This document shows positions 1 through 9,969 of a stretch of DNA of 43,378 bases, in pieces. Every line of letters begins with the position of its first letter. Positions within the stretch are counted from its first letter, which is position 1. A program made the position numbers and the translations under genes. The notes beneath the pieces were generated by a model. It did no database searches. It saw only the letters and a program-made list of their open reading frames with translations, and had not been told where the DNA came from. Origin of the DNA: Bacillus sanguinis. Its GTDB lineage: Bacteria; Bacillota; Bacilli; Bacillales; Bacillaceae_G. The stretch is taken from positions 1 through 43,378 of the forward strand of contig NZ_BOQB01000174.1 in NCBI RefSeq assembly GCF_018332475.1, in the 5' to 3' direction.

Positions 1-28
1 TCCACCAAGAAATCCATCGTTTTTTCAT
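1..28 (-). CDS. Start of a minus-strand gene, cut by the window edge
   Basis: Only the first nine codons are visible (MKKRWISWW). The ATG is preceded on the minus strand by AAGGGGTG with a suitable spacing, which is why I read it as a real start. The lysine/arginine-rich beginning followed by bulky hydrophobic residues would suit a membrane or exported protein, but that is a guess from nine residues. It is oriented like the lipoprotein gene upstream of it. Confidence 0.5.
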
Positions 29-104
29 GTTAACACCCCTTACATTTCTTCTCTGTTAAAAGTATATTTTCGTTCGTTACATTTATAATGAAATGACTAT
101 AAAA

Positions 105-485
105 TTAGTTTTTATTAACTGTATATCTAACTTGTTTAAAGGTTACCATTTCCCCATCTTTATCATCATCTTCATTCTGTAAAAGCTGAACTCGTGGTTT
201 GTAGTCTGTCCTATGAGCATCCTCGATACCTGTAATATCAAGCTTGTAGGATTCCCCATTCTTTATTTTTTGTTCGAATACTTTTGTATTGGCAACATAA
301 ATAAAAGTTACTTTATTTTCATCAATACCTTCAGTCTTAATTTCTAATTCGTTATCTTTTGTTGTAATCGTCGGTGTTAATAATTCAATACTGCCATTTC
401 CAGTTTCTAAAGAATTTTCTACTATAGTTGAACATCCGGATAATATGATTGTGGTGAATAGAAGTATAGCTAATTTCTGTTTCAT
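105..485 (-). CDS. Small lipoprotein of unknown function
   Basis: A 126-residue protein. I chose the ATG at 485 because GGAGG sits about 5 nt before it and because it puts a typical lipoprotein signal at the N-terminus: MKQK, a hydrophobic stretch, then the lipobox LSGC with the cysteine near residue 18. An ATG six codons upstream is possible but would lengthen the signal peptide without adding a binding site. After lipidation and cleavage the protein should sit on the outer face of the membrane. The rest (about 105 residues) is charged, beta-rich in appearance and has no domain I recognise; a short acidic run (EDDDKDGE) lies near the C-terminus. It may be cotranscribed with the gene leaving the window on the left. 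Confidence 0.75.
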   Translation of the reverse strand: MKQKLAILLFTTIILSGCSTIVENSLETGNGSIELLTPTITTKDNELEIKTEGIDENKVTFIYVANTKVFEQKIKNGESYKLDITGIEDAHRTDYKPRVQLLQNEDDDKDGEMVTFKQVRYTVNKN

Positions 486-822
486 AACATCCTCCAATTT
501 CAAGTGATTTTTGATTTTGGTATTGCTAGGCTTGTAGTATTTTATGTAAATGTTTAGCTAGCACTCTTTTTAATTGTACCATAATATGTAAAGTGAAACA
601 GGTTATATATCCAATTTATGGAGAAATGAAAGGTTTACTTATTGTTGAGAATTAGTATTTTACAGTAGGTATATTTTTTTTAGAAAGCGGTGTTGCTAAA
701 GGCATTATAAATTAGATGTTCAAATGTAGGATAATGAATTTGTTTTTTATGGAAATTACAATTTTTAAATATTAAAATAAAGATATGGAATAGATGAATT
801 CATTCACTTCGGAGGTAGTTAT
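486..822. other. Intergenic region, 337 bp
   Basis: AT-rich gap between two divergent genes. It must hold both promoters, but I see no hexamer pair good enough to name, no strong hairpin and no ORF with a ribosome binding site beyond about 13 codons. Confidence 0.5.
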
Positions 823-1737
823 TTGAATATTAACGAGAAGGCAATTGAAATGTTTGAACAAAATGAATATGAGGAAGCGATGGAACTGTTTCAACGAGCG
901 GTACACGAATCTAGAGGTGTACAATCCCTCAATAATCTTGCTTGGATGTACTTTTATGAGGAAGAGGATAATGATAAAGCTCTTGAATTAATAAAAGAAG
1001 TTGTTAAGTTGAATCCTTCCTCATACTTTCCTTATAACATTTTAGGGGACATTTACATAAAACAAGAAAAGTGGGCAGAAGCGAAAGAAGCATTACAAAA
1101 ATCTATTTCGATTCAACCATCGGATGAAGCATATCACAATGTAGCTGTAGCTCATTATAATCTTGGAGAACTGGAACAAGCTTCGGAATTTTTCTTGCGA
1201 GTTGCAGGGGATTCGGACTATATCATGTATAACTATGTAAAATGTTTAATTGATTTAGGACGAACGACAGAAGCGAAAGAGAAGTTAGATGCTTTTAACA
1301 GGAAAGCTGATGATTTTGTAGGGGAAATTAATGTAGCAGATTTATATGTTGAATTGAATTGTTATAACGAAGCAATTGAGTGTTTTGAAAAGGGATACAA
1401 AGAAGATTGGAAAAGCCCCAATTGGATTGCTAGATTTGTTTATGCTTTATATAAGGCTAATAATTTCTCCCGTATAAATGAAGTTATACGGGAATCTATT
1501 GAAGCGAAGACAGCAGAAATAGAAGATGTTCAGAATGAAGAAGTAGAAGAAAACTGGACAGAAAACGATAAGAAAGAGTTAATTGAGGAATATACAGAAG
1601 AGAATAATTGTTATAAAACAATGATAGAACGTATCAAATCTGGATATGTTCCAGGGTTGGAATTTGAAACGGATTATATAGGGGGTTGTTATTTATTTGG
1701 TTGTAAAAGACATAATCATCTTGAATATGAAGAATAA
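823..1737 (+). CDS. Tetratricopeptide-repeat protein
   Basis: A 304-residue soluble protein starting at TTG, fixed by the strong GGAGGT about 6 nt upstream. Residues 1-200 are built from about five TPR helix pairs: the first reads AIEMFEQNEYEEAMELFQRA, and similar units recur around residues 37-65 (NNLAWMYFYEEEDNDKALEL), 71-100, 104-130 and 170-190. TPRs are scaffolds for protein-protein contact, so the partner defines the job and nothing next to it identifies one. The C-terminal third is acidic and ends with a small cysteine/histidine group (GGCYLFGCKRHNH) that could bind a metal. Single-gene unit with its own terminator. Family assignment is firm, function unknown. Confidence 0.85.
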   Translation: MNINEKAIEMFEQNEYEEAMELFQRAVHESRGVQSLNNLAWMYFYEEEDNDKALELIKEVVKLNPSSYFPYNILGDIYIKQEKWAEAKEALQKSISIQPSDEAYHNVAVAHYNLGELEQASEFFLRVAGDSDYIMYNYVKCLIDLGRTTEAKEKLDAFNRKADDFVGEINVADLYVELNCYNEAIECFEKGYKEDWKSPNWIARFVYALYKANNFSRINEVIRESIEAKTAEIEDVQNEEVEENWTENDKKELIEEYTEENNCYKTMIERIKSGYVPGLEFETDYIGGCYLFGCKRHNHLEYEE

Positions 1738-1774
1738 AAAAAATCGACTGTCAAATATGACGGTCGATTTTTTT
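1737..1774. terminator. Bidirectional rho-independent terminator
   Basis: AAATCGACTGTC pairs with GACGGTCGATTT around a 6-nt loop, flanked by an A-run on one side and a T-run on the other, so it can end both the TPR gene and the convergent MFS gene. Confidence 0.85.
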
Positions 1775-1818
1775 ATTATAGGTCGTTTGTCTAAAGATAC
1801 CATCTCGACTTAATTTTG

Positions 1819-3015
1819 TTAAAGATGTTTCGTATCATTACATAGGTATGTATCCTCTTTAGGGAATCCTTTTTTTATATTTAAAATATGTAGTGAAATA
1901 AAACCAATAAGTCCTATTCCGCCGAAAATAAGCCATGGTGTATACATTCCGTTTAAGTTGGATGTAAAAGATGTACCCGTATAATTACCGATGATAAAAC
2001 CAAATGCAAGTGATAGTTGATAGAATCCGAAGTAAGTAGCTGTATACGATTCGTTACTGTAATTTGCAATAGCGATATCAGCGTTAGGTAATACGAGTGT
2101 TTCACCGATTGTAAATAAAATTACACAAATAAATAGCCAGTAGGGGTGTTGAAATAAAGGAATGAGTAAAAAGGAAATGCTCATTAATAAAACACCGTAT
2201 TTAATAATCGAAAGTGTGTTGTATTTGTGAAAGAGCTTTCGAAATAACACCATAAATATGACGCCTGTTATTGCATTTATCGTAATAACGAGTGTAGCAA
2301 GCTGATTGCTATTACTAATGTTTTTCATATGAAGTGGAAGTGCGACAGTAAGCTGAGTAAACATAATATAGAAGAAAATCATGATAAATGAAAACAGAAG
2401 AAAAGGCTTGTTTTGTAAGATAGCCTGTATTCCTAATGTAATAGACGTGTTTTCAGTAGTGACTTGGAAGTGATTTTTAAGTAAGTAAAAGATAAAAGCG
2501 AATAACAGCATAAGTGATCCTGTTAGAGAGAAGGCATAGATTGGATCAAGTAAGAGTAAGAACCCTCCTGCAATTGGTCCGATTATTGCACCACAATTAA
2601 AACTAAGGTTTAAATATGTAAATAAATTTTTTCTCATATGAGCTGGTTGTGAGCCGAATATGGCGCGAGCAGCAGGTTCGTAGAATGCAGTTCCGAAGCC
2701 AATAAGTGCAGAAGAAATAGAAATTGTATAGAAATCAGAGCATATTCCTAAAGCGATAAATCCGATTCCTCTTAAAAATAATCCAGCTATCATCATAATG
2801 ATATAGCCTATTTTGTCAGCAATTAATCCTGAGAATAAAGGGATAACTCGTGATGTGATTGTCATAACCGTCAATACTGTTCCTACTTGAACAGCTGAAA
2901 AATGAAGAAAGGTTAATAGATAAATAGCTAAAAATGCGTATACAGCAAAATACCCGAAAGACATAAAAAATGAAGAAATAAGCATGAAACGTATTGGTAT
3001 TGAGAAATTTTTCAT
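1819..3015 (-). CDS. Major facilitator superfamily transporter (drug-efflux type)
   Basis: A 398-residue integral membrane protein with about twelve hydrophobic segments, the usual length for a 12-TM MFS exporter. MFS motif A is recognisable after TM2 as GLIADKIGY (canonical G-x-L-x-D-R-x-G), and the first half contains the GxxxGPxxGG-like motif C of drug antiporters (NCGAIIGPIAGG, about residue 140). That motif argues for proton-driven export of a small hydrophobic compound; the substrate cannot be read from sequence. ATG at 3015 is preceded by AGGAGG. Divergent from the zinc protein at 3128, with overlapping control regions in about 100 bp. Confidence 0.85.
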   Translation of the reverse strand: MKNFSIPIRFMLISSFFMSFGYFAVYAFLAIYLLTFLHFSAVQVGTVLTVMTITSRVIPLFSGLIADKIGYIIMMIAGLFLRGIGFIALGICSDFYTISISSALIGFGTAFYEPAARAIFGSQPAHMRKNLFTYLNLSFNCGAIIGPIAGGFLLLLDPIYAFSLTGSLMLLFAFIFYLLKNHFQVTTENTSITLGIQAILQNKPFLLFSFIMIFFYIMFTQLTVALPLHMKNISNSNQLATLVITINAITGVIFMVLFRKLFHKYNTLSIIKYGVLLMSISFLLIPLFQHPYWLFICVILFTIGETLVLPNADIAIANYSNESYTATYFGFYQLSLAFGFIIGNYTGTSFTSNLNGMYTPWLIFGGIGLIGFISLHILNIKKGFPKEDTYLCNDTKHL

Positions 3016-3050
3016 ATAACTCCTCCTAACTATGTAACCAGTAAAAATAT

Positions 3051-3078
3051 TTGATGGTTAACTAATTTATATTATAAT
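3051..3078 (+). promoter_or_regulatory. Sigma-A-like promoter
   Basis: TTGATG (3051-3056), 16-bp spacer, TATAAT (3073-3078), placed about 40 bp before the start of the zinc-ribbon gene. Confidence 0.6.
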
Positions 3079-3127
3079 TATACATAAAGTCAGAAAAAAG
3101 TAAATTTTAAGAAGAAGGTGGATGGAA

Positions 3128-3670
3128 TTGAATCAAAATGCACCAAATGAACTAGAATATATTCGGGGATTTTTAAATACATGGAAAATACCAAACGATA
3201 CGAGAGAGCCAATTGATATGCTGCAAACAGAAGTGGATATAAATCTTTTTATGAAAGAATATTTTCATGAAGAGCTTCCATTTCATACGATAGAGGAATT
3301 AAAAAGTTTTCGAGAAGATATCCGGGTGGCAATTGAAGGCGTAAAATCATTGCAAAAGTGGTTAGAGAAATACCCATTTCATGTACAGGTAAAGGAAGAT
3401 ATGAAAGGTATTACATATGTGCCTGTGCATGAAGAGAATGTATATACCAAATTATTAAGCATTGTTTTAATGTCAATTCAAGAAAATTTTTGGGGAAGGT
3501 TAAAAGCATGTCCAGATTGTCGCTGGGTATTTTATGATCATTCGCGAAATGGAAGTAAAAGATGGTGCGGTATGTATGCTGGAGAAGAAGGAGGAAGAGC
3601 GTGCGGGACAATCGCCAAAGTGAAAAATTACCGTGCGAAGAGAAAAGGAAGATCGGATTATAATGTGTAA
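3128..3670 (+). CDS. CGNR-type zinc-ribbon protein, divergent signature
   Basis: About 180 residues. An in-frame ATG lies at 3122, but the ribosome binding site (AAGGTGG, ending at 3121) touches it; the TTG at 3128 is spaced properly and is my preferred start. The C-terminal 55 residues match the CGNR zinc finger found with ABATE domains in putative stress transcription regulators: CPDC, then FYDHSRNGSKRWC, then a CG, then KVKNYRAKRKG. The four cysteines (about 130, 133, 149, 161 counted from the ATG) are all present, but the name-giving CGNR reads CGTI and the gap between WC and CG is enlarged to 11 residues. The N-terminal part is helical and plausibly the ligand-sensing half. The methyltransferase gene follows after about 40 bp, so the two probably share an mRNA. 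Confidence 0.75.
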   Translation: MNQNAPNELEYIRGFLNTWKIPNDTREPIDMLQTEVDINLFMKEYFHEELPFHTIEELKSFREDIRVAIEGVKSLQKWLEKYPFHVQVKEDMKGITYVPVHEENVYTKLLSIVLMSIQENFWGRLKACPDCRWVFYDHSRNGSKRWCGMYAGEEGGRACGTIAKVKNYRAKRKGRSDYNV

Positions 3671-3711
3671 TTTATATTAGGGGAAGAAAATGGGATGGGG
3701 GAATGTAGAAT

Positions 3712-4467
3712 ATGAAGGGTACACAAATGTTAGCTTTAAATAAAAAGTGTTGGGATACAGTAGCACCATATTTCTTTCAGGTAGATTGTTTACCGAAATA
3801 CGGACCGTATACAGCGTCTGAAGATGAAATTCATTTGTTCGATTCAATTAGAAATAAAAAGGTTCTTGATATTGGGTGCGGAAGTGGGCATTCGCTGAAA
3901 TATATGGCGGAACATGGCGCAGAGGAAGTATGGGGCCTGGATCTTTCAAGTGAACAAATTAAAACAGCGAATGAAACGTTAAAGTGTTGGAATCCAAAGT
4001 TAATATGCGGAGCAATGGAAGAAGAAGGAGATATTCCGAAAGGATATTTTGATATTGTATATTCCATTTATGCATTAGGTTGGACTTCGAATTTACGTAA
4101 AACGTTGAAACTGATTTATTCATATGTAAAGCCAGGAGGCAGTTTTATTTTTAGCTGGGAGCACCCAGTATATTCAAATTTACAGTATGGTACAGAAGAA
4201 ATTGCTTTAAAGTCTTCTTACCTTGAGGAAACGCCTATTACGTTTGAAACATTTAAAGGGGAGAATGTACAAGCGACATTATATAAGAGAAAAATAAGTA
4301 CATACATAAATGAGTTAAATAGAGCGGGATTTACAATTGAGAGAATAGAAGAGCCTGAACCATCGAGCTCGTTTGATGAAGAACGAGCTGAGCCGTCTAC
4401 GAAATATTATTCTTTACATAAAGCTAGAATGGTGCCAACTACTTTTATTATTAAGGCGAGAAAGTAA
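3712..4467 (+). CDS. SAM-dependent methyltransferase
   Basis: A 251-residue class I methyltransferase. Motif I, which binds S-adenosylmethionine, is VLDIGCGSGHSL (about residues 45-56), followed by an acidic motif II region (WGLDLS) and post-motif regions (FDIVYSIYALGW, KPGGSFIFSWEHP). That layout is typical of the small-molecule Methyltransf_11/25 group. The HP after the last strand (SWEHPVY) is common in Bacillus members of this set. Substrate unknown. The ATG is preceded by a G-rich ribosome binding site. Probably expressed with the upstream zinc-ribbon gene and ended by the strong terminator that follows. Confidence 0.85.
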   Translation: MKGTQMLALNKKCWDTVAPYFFQVDCLPKYGPYTASEDEIHLFDSIRNKKVLDIGCGSGHSLKYMAEHGAEEVWGLDLSSEQIKTANETLKCWNPKLICGAMEEEGDIPKGYFDIVYSIYALGWTSNLRKTLKLIYSYVKPGGSFIFSWEHPVYSNLQYGTEEIALKSSYLEETPITFETFKGENVQATLYKRKISTYINELNRAGFTIERIEEPEPSSSFDEERAEPSTKYYSLHKARMVPTTFIIKARK

Positions 4468-4480
4468 AGTGTTTTATAAA

Positions 4481-4522
4481 AAGAAGCCTATCATTTCAAA
4501 TAAATGAAATGATAGGCTTCTT
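4481..4522 (+). terminator. Strong terminator
   Basis: A perfect 18-bp stem (4481-4498 with 4505-4522) around a 6-nt loop, followed by TTTATTTTT. It separates the methyltransferase unit from the collagen-like genes. Confidence 0.9.
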
Positions 4523-4615
4523 TATTTTTAAGAAAATGAGGTCAAAGGTGTACTTTTCTTATAAAAATGCATTTCATATAAAAGGTGTAATTATTTTGGG
4601 GGAAGGGGGATTGTT

Positions 4616-7123
4616 GTGCGTCATCATAGAAAGTGCAAAAAATTTGGAGTGGCACTGCCTCTTCCACTTATAGGAGCAACTGGCCCAACTGGTGATAGTG
4701 GCCCAACTGGTCCAACTGGAGGGCATGAAGGTCCGGTTGGGCCTCCGGGAATCACTGGACCTACAGGAGCAACGGGTCCACAAGGCCCTCAAGGTATCAG
4801 GGGGATACAAGGGCCACGAGGGACAACAGGAGCTCAAGGAATACAAGGTACCGTTGGTGATACCGGAGAGCAAGGAATTACTGGTCCGGTCGGCTTACAA
4901 GGTCCTCAAGGATTAATTGGAAACCAAGGTCCAACGGGTGATAGTGGAGTACAAGGATTAGAAGGAATACAAGGAATTACAGGCCCAACTGGTAGTCAAG
5001 GTATACAAGGTCCCCAAGGAATACAAGGAGAGATAGGTGAGCGAGGACAAACGGGAGCACAAGGAATGCAAGGTGTGATAGGTGAAGCTGGTATTACAGG
5101 TGTAACAGGTCCTCAAGGTTCCCAAGGAGGGCAAGGAATACAAGGGGAGGACGGAACTACAGGTATACAAGGAGAAGAAGGTCCACAAGGAATACAAGGA
5201 ATTACTGGAGAGCAAGGACACCAAGGTGATCAAGGGATACAAGGTGTAGTAGGCCCAACCGGTTCTACTGGTCTACAAGGCTCTCAAGGTATAAGCGGAA
5301 TAAAGGGAATAACAGGTGTAATAGGGCCTCAAGGTCCATCAGGTATTCAAGGAATACAAGGGATAAACGGATCCACAGGTTTTCAAGGAGCAAAAGGAAT
5401 ACGAGGGATAACAGGAGCAACTGGACCTACTGGTACACAAGGTCCAGTAGGTCCGCCTGGTGGGCCTACAGGAACAACCGGTCCAATTGGTCCGTCTAGT
5501 GGAGTGACTGGTCCATCTGGTCCACCCGGTCCACCTGGGGGACCAACCGGTCCAACGGGCGAAACTGGTGCTCGGGGTGTAACAGGAGGAATTGGTGCAA
5601 TAGGAGTGCAAGGGTTACAAGGTATAACTGGTCCTACTGGCGCTCAAGGTGTAAGGGGAGTACAAGGTTCTCAAGGTGTAATTGGTGTAGCTGGCGTACA
5701 AGGTGCACAAGGTTCTCAAGGTAATCAAGGAATAACGGGAGCAACCGGTGTAGAAGGTCCACAAGGTTCTCAAGGTCCGCAGGGGGAATTTGGTCCAACG
5801 GGTGCAGAAGGCCCTAAAGGTGTGCAAGGGATACAAGGAGTAACAGGTCCAACAGGAGCACAAGGAATGCAAGGGTTACAAGGTATACAAGGTCTAACAG
5901 GAGTGGTAGGAGCTGCAGGAGCTCAAGGTGCACAAGGCATACAAGGTGCAACCGGTCCAGCTGGAGCAGAAGGCATACAAGGTGCACAAGGAATCCGAGG
6001 AGAAACAGGGGCAGCTGGAGTACAAGGAATACAAGGAGTTCAAGGGATACAAGGGATAACGGGATTGACAGGTCCTCAAGGCGCACAAGGTCCTCAAGGA
6101 GTGCAAGGAATAATAGGGCCGACTGGAGCTATTGGTTTGCAAGGACCTCAAGGAATACAAGGTATAGTAGGCCCAACAGGAGCACAAGGCTCTCAAGGAA
6201 TGCAAGGCATACAAGGAATAACTGGTCCGACAGGTGCGCAAGGAATTAGAGGTCCCCAAGGGAATCTAGGAGAAAACGGGATAACAGGTCCTCAAGGAGT
6301 GCAAGGTGCGCAAGGTACTCAGGGACCCGAGGGACCACAAGGAAATATTGGGGTTACGGGCGTAACTGGAGAAACAGGAGCGACAGGAGAAGCAGGGGCA
6401 ACAGGAGCACAAGGAATACAAGGCGTTCAAGGGATTATGGGGATACAAGGAAGTACAGGAATGATCGGCCCAACTGGAGCAACGGGAGTAACCGGGATAC
6501 AAGGTTCTCAAGGTATACAAGGCCCACAAGGACCAACTGGAGCAAGGGGAACGACAGGGAGTAGCGGTAGTGTAGGGCCGGTCGGAGCGCAAGGTAGTCA
6601 GGGGCCGATTGGAGCTGTGGGACCTACCGGATCCACTGGTAGTATAGGGGCTATAGGTTCCTTAGGGATAGTAGGTGCAACAGGGGCGACTGGCTTATCT
6701 AGCGGGGGTGGTTATTTTTTTTCTACTTCAACGAGTACAGTTGCAGCGAATGCATTAATACCAATTAATTCTGGGTCTACAACTTTTGGTTCTGGTGTCA
6801 GTTTAACAAATGCAACAACTGTAACGTTAAGTACGCCGGGAATATATTTAGTCAGCTACTATTTTCAAGGTGATCCAAATGGGGGGAATGAAACGATTTC
6901 CGTGAGGCTTACTTTAAATGGAACGCAAGTCACAGGGAGTTTTATTTTTTATGTTACAGGAGGTACCTTTGTATTAGAGCCAGCGATTTCTAATACGATG
7001 GTCATTAATGTTACTTCTTCAAATGCTACTTTATCTTTACAAAATGGCCCATTAGCTATTGGGCATGTCACGACATTATCTGGTGTGATAACAGCTAGTT
7101 TAAATGTATTAAAAATAGTTTGA
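4616..7123 (+). CDS. Collagen-like exosporium-type glycoprotein (BclA-like), first copy
   Basis: An 835-residue protein from a GTG start with a G-rich ribosome binding site (GGGGGAAGGGGGA). Three parts are visible. (1) A 19-residue head, [20 protein letters not shown]. (2) About 225 uninterrupted Gly-X-Y triplets (about 20-696), dominated by GPTG, GATG and GIQGxQG units; the threonines are the known type of O-glycosylation site in BclA. (3) A 139-residue C-terminal domain starting [16 protein letters not shown], beta-rich and ending [19 protein letters not shown], of the TNF/C1q-like trimerising type seen at the tip of BclA hair filaments. The head lacks the LVGPTLPPIPP exosporium-anchoring motif of BclA. 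Spore-surface location is therefore an inference from family. The second copy follows after 28 bp with no terminator between. Confidence 0.9.
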   Translation: MRHHRKCKKFGVALPLPLIGATGPTGDSGPTGPTGGHEGPVGPPGITGPTGATGPQGPQGIRGIQGPRGTTGAQGIQGTVGDTGEQGITGPVGLQGPQGLIGNQGPTGDSGVQGLEGIQGITGPTGSQGIQGPQGIQGEIGERGQTGAQGMQGVIGEAGITGVTGPQGSQGGQGIQGEDGTTGIQGEEGPQGIQGITGEQGHQGDQGIQGVVGPTGSTGLQGSQGISGIKGITGVIGPQGPSGIQGIQGINGSTGFQGAKGIRGITGATGPTGTQGPVGPPGGPTGTTGPIGPSSGVTGPSGPPGPPGGPTGPTGETGARGVTGGIGAIGVQGLQGITGPTGAQGVRGVQGSQGVIGVAGVQGAQGSQGNQGITGATGVEGPQGSQGPQGEFGPTGAEGPKGVQGIQGVTGPTGAQGMQGLQGIQGLTGVVGAAGAQGAQGIQGATGPAGAEGIQGAQGIRGETGAAGVQGIQGVQGIQGITGLTGPQGAQGPQGVQGIIGPTGAIGLQGPQGIQGIVGPTGAQGSQGMQGIQGITGPTGAQGIRGPQGNLGENGITGPQGVQGAQGTQGPEGPQGNIGVTGVTGETGATGEAGATGAQGIQGVQGIMGIQGSTGMIGPTGATGVTGIQGSQGIQGPQGPTGARGTTGSSGSVGPVGAQGSQGPIGAVGPTGSTGSIGAIGSLGIVGATGATGLSSGGGYFFSTSTSTVAANALIPINSGSTTFGSGVSLTNATTVTLSTPGIYLVSYYFQGDPNGGNETISVRLTLNGTQVTGSFIFYVTGGTFVLEPAISNTMVINVTSSNATLSLQNGPLAIGHVTTLSGVITASLNVLKIV

Positions 7124-7151
7124 CACGTTAGTTATAACGGGGGAGATGCTT

Positions 7152-9659
7152 GTGAGGGATCAAGATAAGTGTAGTAAGTTTCAAGCACCTATTCCTTTTC
7201 CAGCGTCAGGTATTACGGGACCGACTGGTCCAACGGGTCCGACAGGTTCTTTAGGTGGACCGACTGGCCCGCAAGGAATACAAGGCGTACAAGGACCAAT
7301 TGGTCCAACAGGTCCGACAGGAATTCAAGGAGTGCAAGGGGTACAGGGAGAGATTGGTCCAACCGGTCCAATTGGTTTAACAGGACCACAGGGTGCTCAA
7401 GGTAGTCAAGGGCCGATGGGGGAACAAGGTCCGCAAGGAATACAAGGTGTTCAAGGAATACAAGGCGAAAGAGGTCCAACTGGTCCAACAGGTATTCAAG
7501 GAATACAAGGAATTCCTGGCTCAATCGGTCCAACCGGTCCAACAGGAATACAGGGCGTACAAGGAGTGCAAGGAGAAATCGGTCCAACGGGCCCAACAGG
7601 AATACAAGGTATACAAGGAGTGCAAGGAGAAAATGGTCCAACCGGTCCAACTGGAAATACTGGTATACAAGGGGTGCAAGGTAATTTAGGAAGTAGTGGT
7701 TTACAAGGTGTAACAGGAATACAAGGAATACAGGGTCCGATTGGTCCAATCGGTCCAACAGGTTCTCAAGGAATTCAAGGGGAACAAGGACCAATGGGAC
7801 CAACAGGGGCAACCGGCGTCCAAGGTTTACAAGGTCCACAAGGTGAGATGGGGCTAACCGGTCCAACAGGGTCTCAAGGAATTCAAGGAGTGCAAGGTGT
7901 AATAGGGCCAACTGGCCCAACAGGCTTGCAAGGGGATCCAGGTCCAACAGGCTCGACAGGTCAGGCGGGAGTAACTGGTCCAACAGGATCTGCAACCGGT
8001 CCAACCGGAGCAACGGGCCCAACCGGTCCACCAGGAGGTCCGACCGGTCCAACCGGTCCAGCAGGATCACCGGGAGGTCCAACCGGTCCGACTGGAGCAA
8101 CCGGTCCAACAGGGGCGACGGGAGCAACGGGAGCGACTGGAATTCAAGGAGTGCAAGGAGTACAGGGACCAACTGGAACAACAGGTTTAACAGGTTTGCA
8201 AGGGGTGCAGGGACCAATGGGGGCAACTGGTCCAACGGGTGATCAAGGTATTCAAGGACCTCAAGGTGTAATGGGAGTAACGGGCCCAACCGGTCTACAA
8301 GGTTTACAAGGAGTGCAGGGACCGGTAGGCCCAACCGGCCCAACCGGTCCGCAAGGTGTGCAAGGGGCACAGGGGCCAATCGGGCAGGCAGGCCCTCAAG
8401 GAATTCAAGGCATACAAGGTGAGCAAGGCGTAAGGGGAGCAACGGGTCCAACTGGTTTACAGGGGTTACAAGGGATTCAAGGCATACAGGGACCAACTGG
8501 ACCCCAAGGAATCCAAGGAGTACAAGGGCTGAGCGGCATAACAGGCCCAACAGGACCACAAGGAATTCAAGGCATACAGGGACCTCAAGGAAATATAGGT
8601 CCAACTGGTTCGACTGGAATCCAAGGAGTGCAAGGTCCAGAGGGTCCAACTGGTCCAACAGGGGCAACAGGACCACAAGGAATTCAAGGCATACAAGGTC
8701 TACAAGGCCCAACCGGTCCACAGGGCATTCAAGGAATCCAAGGAATCCAAGGTCCTATTGGTCCAACCGGCCCAACTGGACCGCAAGGAATTCAAGGGAT
8801 AACCGGTTCGACGGGACCAACCGGAGCAACTGGAGCAACAGGGCAGGCGGGAGTAACGGGTCCTCAAGGTCCACAAGGAATTCAAGGACCACAAGGAGTA
8901 ACAGGGCAGACGGGAGCAACTGGAGAGACAGGAGCAACGGGCTCACAAGGTCCACAAGGAATCCAAGGTCCACAAGGGATAACAGGTCCAACTGGTGCAA
9001 CCGGCCCGACGGGAGCGACGGGTCCAACCGGTCCACAAGGAATCCAAGGACCACAAGGTGTGACGGGAGCAACCGGTGCAACAGGACCGACGGGAGTGAC
9101 AGGTGCAACAGGACCGACAGGAATCCAAGGAATCCAAGGAATAACAGGAGCAACAGGGGGAACGGGAATAACGGGAGCAACCGGTGCCACGGGTCCAACA
9201 GGTTTGACAGGTGCAACTGGATCATCTGCAATATCAACAGGTGGCGGCTATTTCTTTTCTACATCAACGAGTGCCATTGCAGCAAATGCCAATATTCCAA
9301 TTAATAGTGGATCTACAGTATATGGAACAGGTGTATCTTTAACTAGTTCCACAACGGTTACCGTATCTACGCCAGGCATATATTTAGTAAGTTATTATTT
9401 TCAAGGAGATGCAAGTGCGGGGAATGAGACAGTATCTGTCAGATTACTATTAAATGGAGCCCAACTAACAGGGAGTTTTATACAAAACGTAACGACATCA
9501 ACTGTAGTAATCGAACCTGCCATTTCAAATACACTCCTTGTGAATGTAACGAGTGCTAATTCCACGTTAGTATTACAAAATGGTCCATTAGGTGTAGGGC
9601 ATGTGACCACTATAGCAGGTGCGATTACGGCAAGTTTAAATGTAGTGAGAATATTATAA
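7152..9659 (+). CDS. Collagen-like exosporium-type glycoprotein (BclA-like), second copy
   Basis: An 835-residue protein if started at GTG 7152. An in-frame ATG lies at 7146, but the ribosome binding site GGGGGAG abuts it; GTG 7152 has proper spacing and gives a head, [10 protein letters not shown], that lines up residue for residue with [10 protein letters not shown] of the neighbour, including Cys7. Gly-X-Y triplets run from about residue 23 to 690, richer in GPTGPTG and GIQGVQG than the first copy. The last 139 residues ([16 protein letters not shown] onward) are a close homologue of the neighbour's C-terminal domain. The two genes are clearly a tandem duplication and probably one transcript. 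Repeat number in such genes varies between strains, and assembly errors are possible here. Confidence 0.9.
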   Translation: MRDQDKCSKFQAPIPFPASGITGPTGPTGPTGSLGGPTGPQGIQGVQGPIGPTGPTGIQGVQGVQGEIGPTGPIGLTGPQGAQGSQGPMGEQGPQGIQGVQGIQGERGPTGPTGIQGIQGIPGSIGPTGPTGIQGVQGVQGEIGPTGPTGIQGIQGVQGENGPTGPTGNTGIQGVQGNLGSSGLQGVTGIQGIQGPIGPIGPTGSQGIQGEQGPMGPTGATGVQGLQGPQGEMGLTGPTGSQGIQGVQGVIGPTGPTGLQGDPGPTGSTGQAGVTGPTGSATGPTGATGPTGPPGGPTGPTGPAGSPGGPTGPTGATGPTGATGATGATGIQGVQGVQGPTGTTGLTGLQGVQGPMGATGPTGDQGIQGPQGVMGVTGPTGLQGLQGVQGPVGPTGPTGPQGVQGAQGPIGQAGPQGIQGIQGEQGVRGATGPTGLQGLQGIQGIQGPTGPQGIQGVQGLSGITGPTGPQGIQGIQGPQGNIGPTGSTGIQGVQGPEGPTGPTGATGPQGIQGIQGLQGPTGPQGIQGIQGIQGPIGPTGPTGPQGIQGITGSTGPTGATGATGQAGVTGPQGPQGIQGPQGVTGQTGATGETGATGSQGPQGIQGPQGITGPTGATGPTGATGPTGPQGIQGPQGVTGATGATGPTGVTGATGPTGIQGIQGITGATGGTGITGATGATGPTGLTGATGSSAISTGGGYFFSTSTSAIAANANIPINSGSTVYGTGVSLTSSTTVTVSTPGIYLVSYYFQGDASAGNETVSVRLLLNGAQLTGSFIQNVTTSTVVIEPAISNTLLVNVTSANSTLVLQNGPLGVGHVTTIAGAITASLNVVRIL

Positions 9660-9666
9660 GGAATAT

Positions 9667-9709
9667 AAAAAACACAAGGAATGTCTTTTTAGACACACCT
9701 TGTGTTTTT
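9667..9709. terminator. Bidirectional terminator
   Basis: AAAACACAAGG pairs with CCTTGTGTTTT, with an inner TGTCT/AGACA stem; an A-run and a T-run flank it. It can end the collagen-like unit on the plus strand and the small riboswitch-controlled ORF on the minus strand. Confidence 0.85.
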
Positions 9710-9730
9710 GATGTTAAATGAACCATTTCC

Positions 9731-9874
9731 TTATCTTTTCGGTTGAAAAATATGTTGAAAGAAGTATTTGTGATGTAAATTATCTACAACTTTATTTGCT
9801 TGATATGTGCGGTGTTGTTCGAGTCGAAGTCTTTGCTCCATCATTTTTATTGCGTGATCAGATAAACGTAACAT
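9731..9874 (-). CDS. 47-residue protein downstream of a c-di-AMP riboswitch
   Basis: A small ORF starting MLRLSDHAIKMMEQRLRLEQ and ending QHIFQPKR. The start is well supported: AAAGGAG lies about 9 nt before the ATG. The protein is very basic and rich in His, Gln and Arg, probably one amphipathic helix (residues 5-35), with no signal peptide and no membrane segment. I do not recognise the family. Its interest comes from position: it is the only ORF between the riboswitch and a terminator. C-di-AMP riboswitches normally control potassium transport, osmolyte and cell-wall hydrolase genes, so a link to one of those processes is a reasonable inference, not something the sequence shows. Confidence 0.65.
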   Translation of the reverse strand: MLRLSDHAIKMMEQRLRLEQHRTYQANKVVDNLHHKYFFQHIFQPKR

Positions 9875-9883
9875 TTTACATTT

Positions 9884-9943
9884 CTCCTTTTCTATAAATA
9901 TAGGTGACTATTTGGTATCGATCCCATATTTACAATTAAGGAG
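9884..9943 (-). promoter_or_regulatory. Hairpin masking the Shine-Dalgarno of the 47-residue ORF
   Basis: On the minus strand, positions 9943-9926 (beginning CTCCTTAATTG) can pair with 9901-9884 (ending AAAAGGAG) in 16 of 18 positions, allowing two G-U pairs, around a 24-nt loop. The 3' arm contains the AAGGAG ribosome binding site of the ORF starting at 9874. No U-rich intrinsic terminator is visible between aptamer and ORF, so this hairpin is the likely expression platform, acting on translation. Confidence 0.6.
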
Positions 9944-9969
9944 GCAAAATGTGTAACATAGGCAAAAAG

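Noticed and set aside
4680-9230. CRISPR-like or tandem-repeat array
   Set aside because: The short periodic repeats follow the Gly-X-Y triplets of a coding frame; there are no constant repeat units separated by unique spacers.
4958-9610. Many long open frames on both strands inside the collagen-like genes (for example a 502-codon minus-strand frame at 7213-8721)
   Set aside because: They arise from the repetitive GGNNNNNNN codon pattern, which avoids stops in all frames. Their products are low-complexity, and none has a ribosome binding site.
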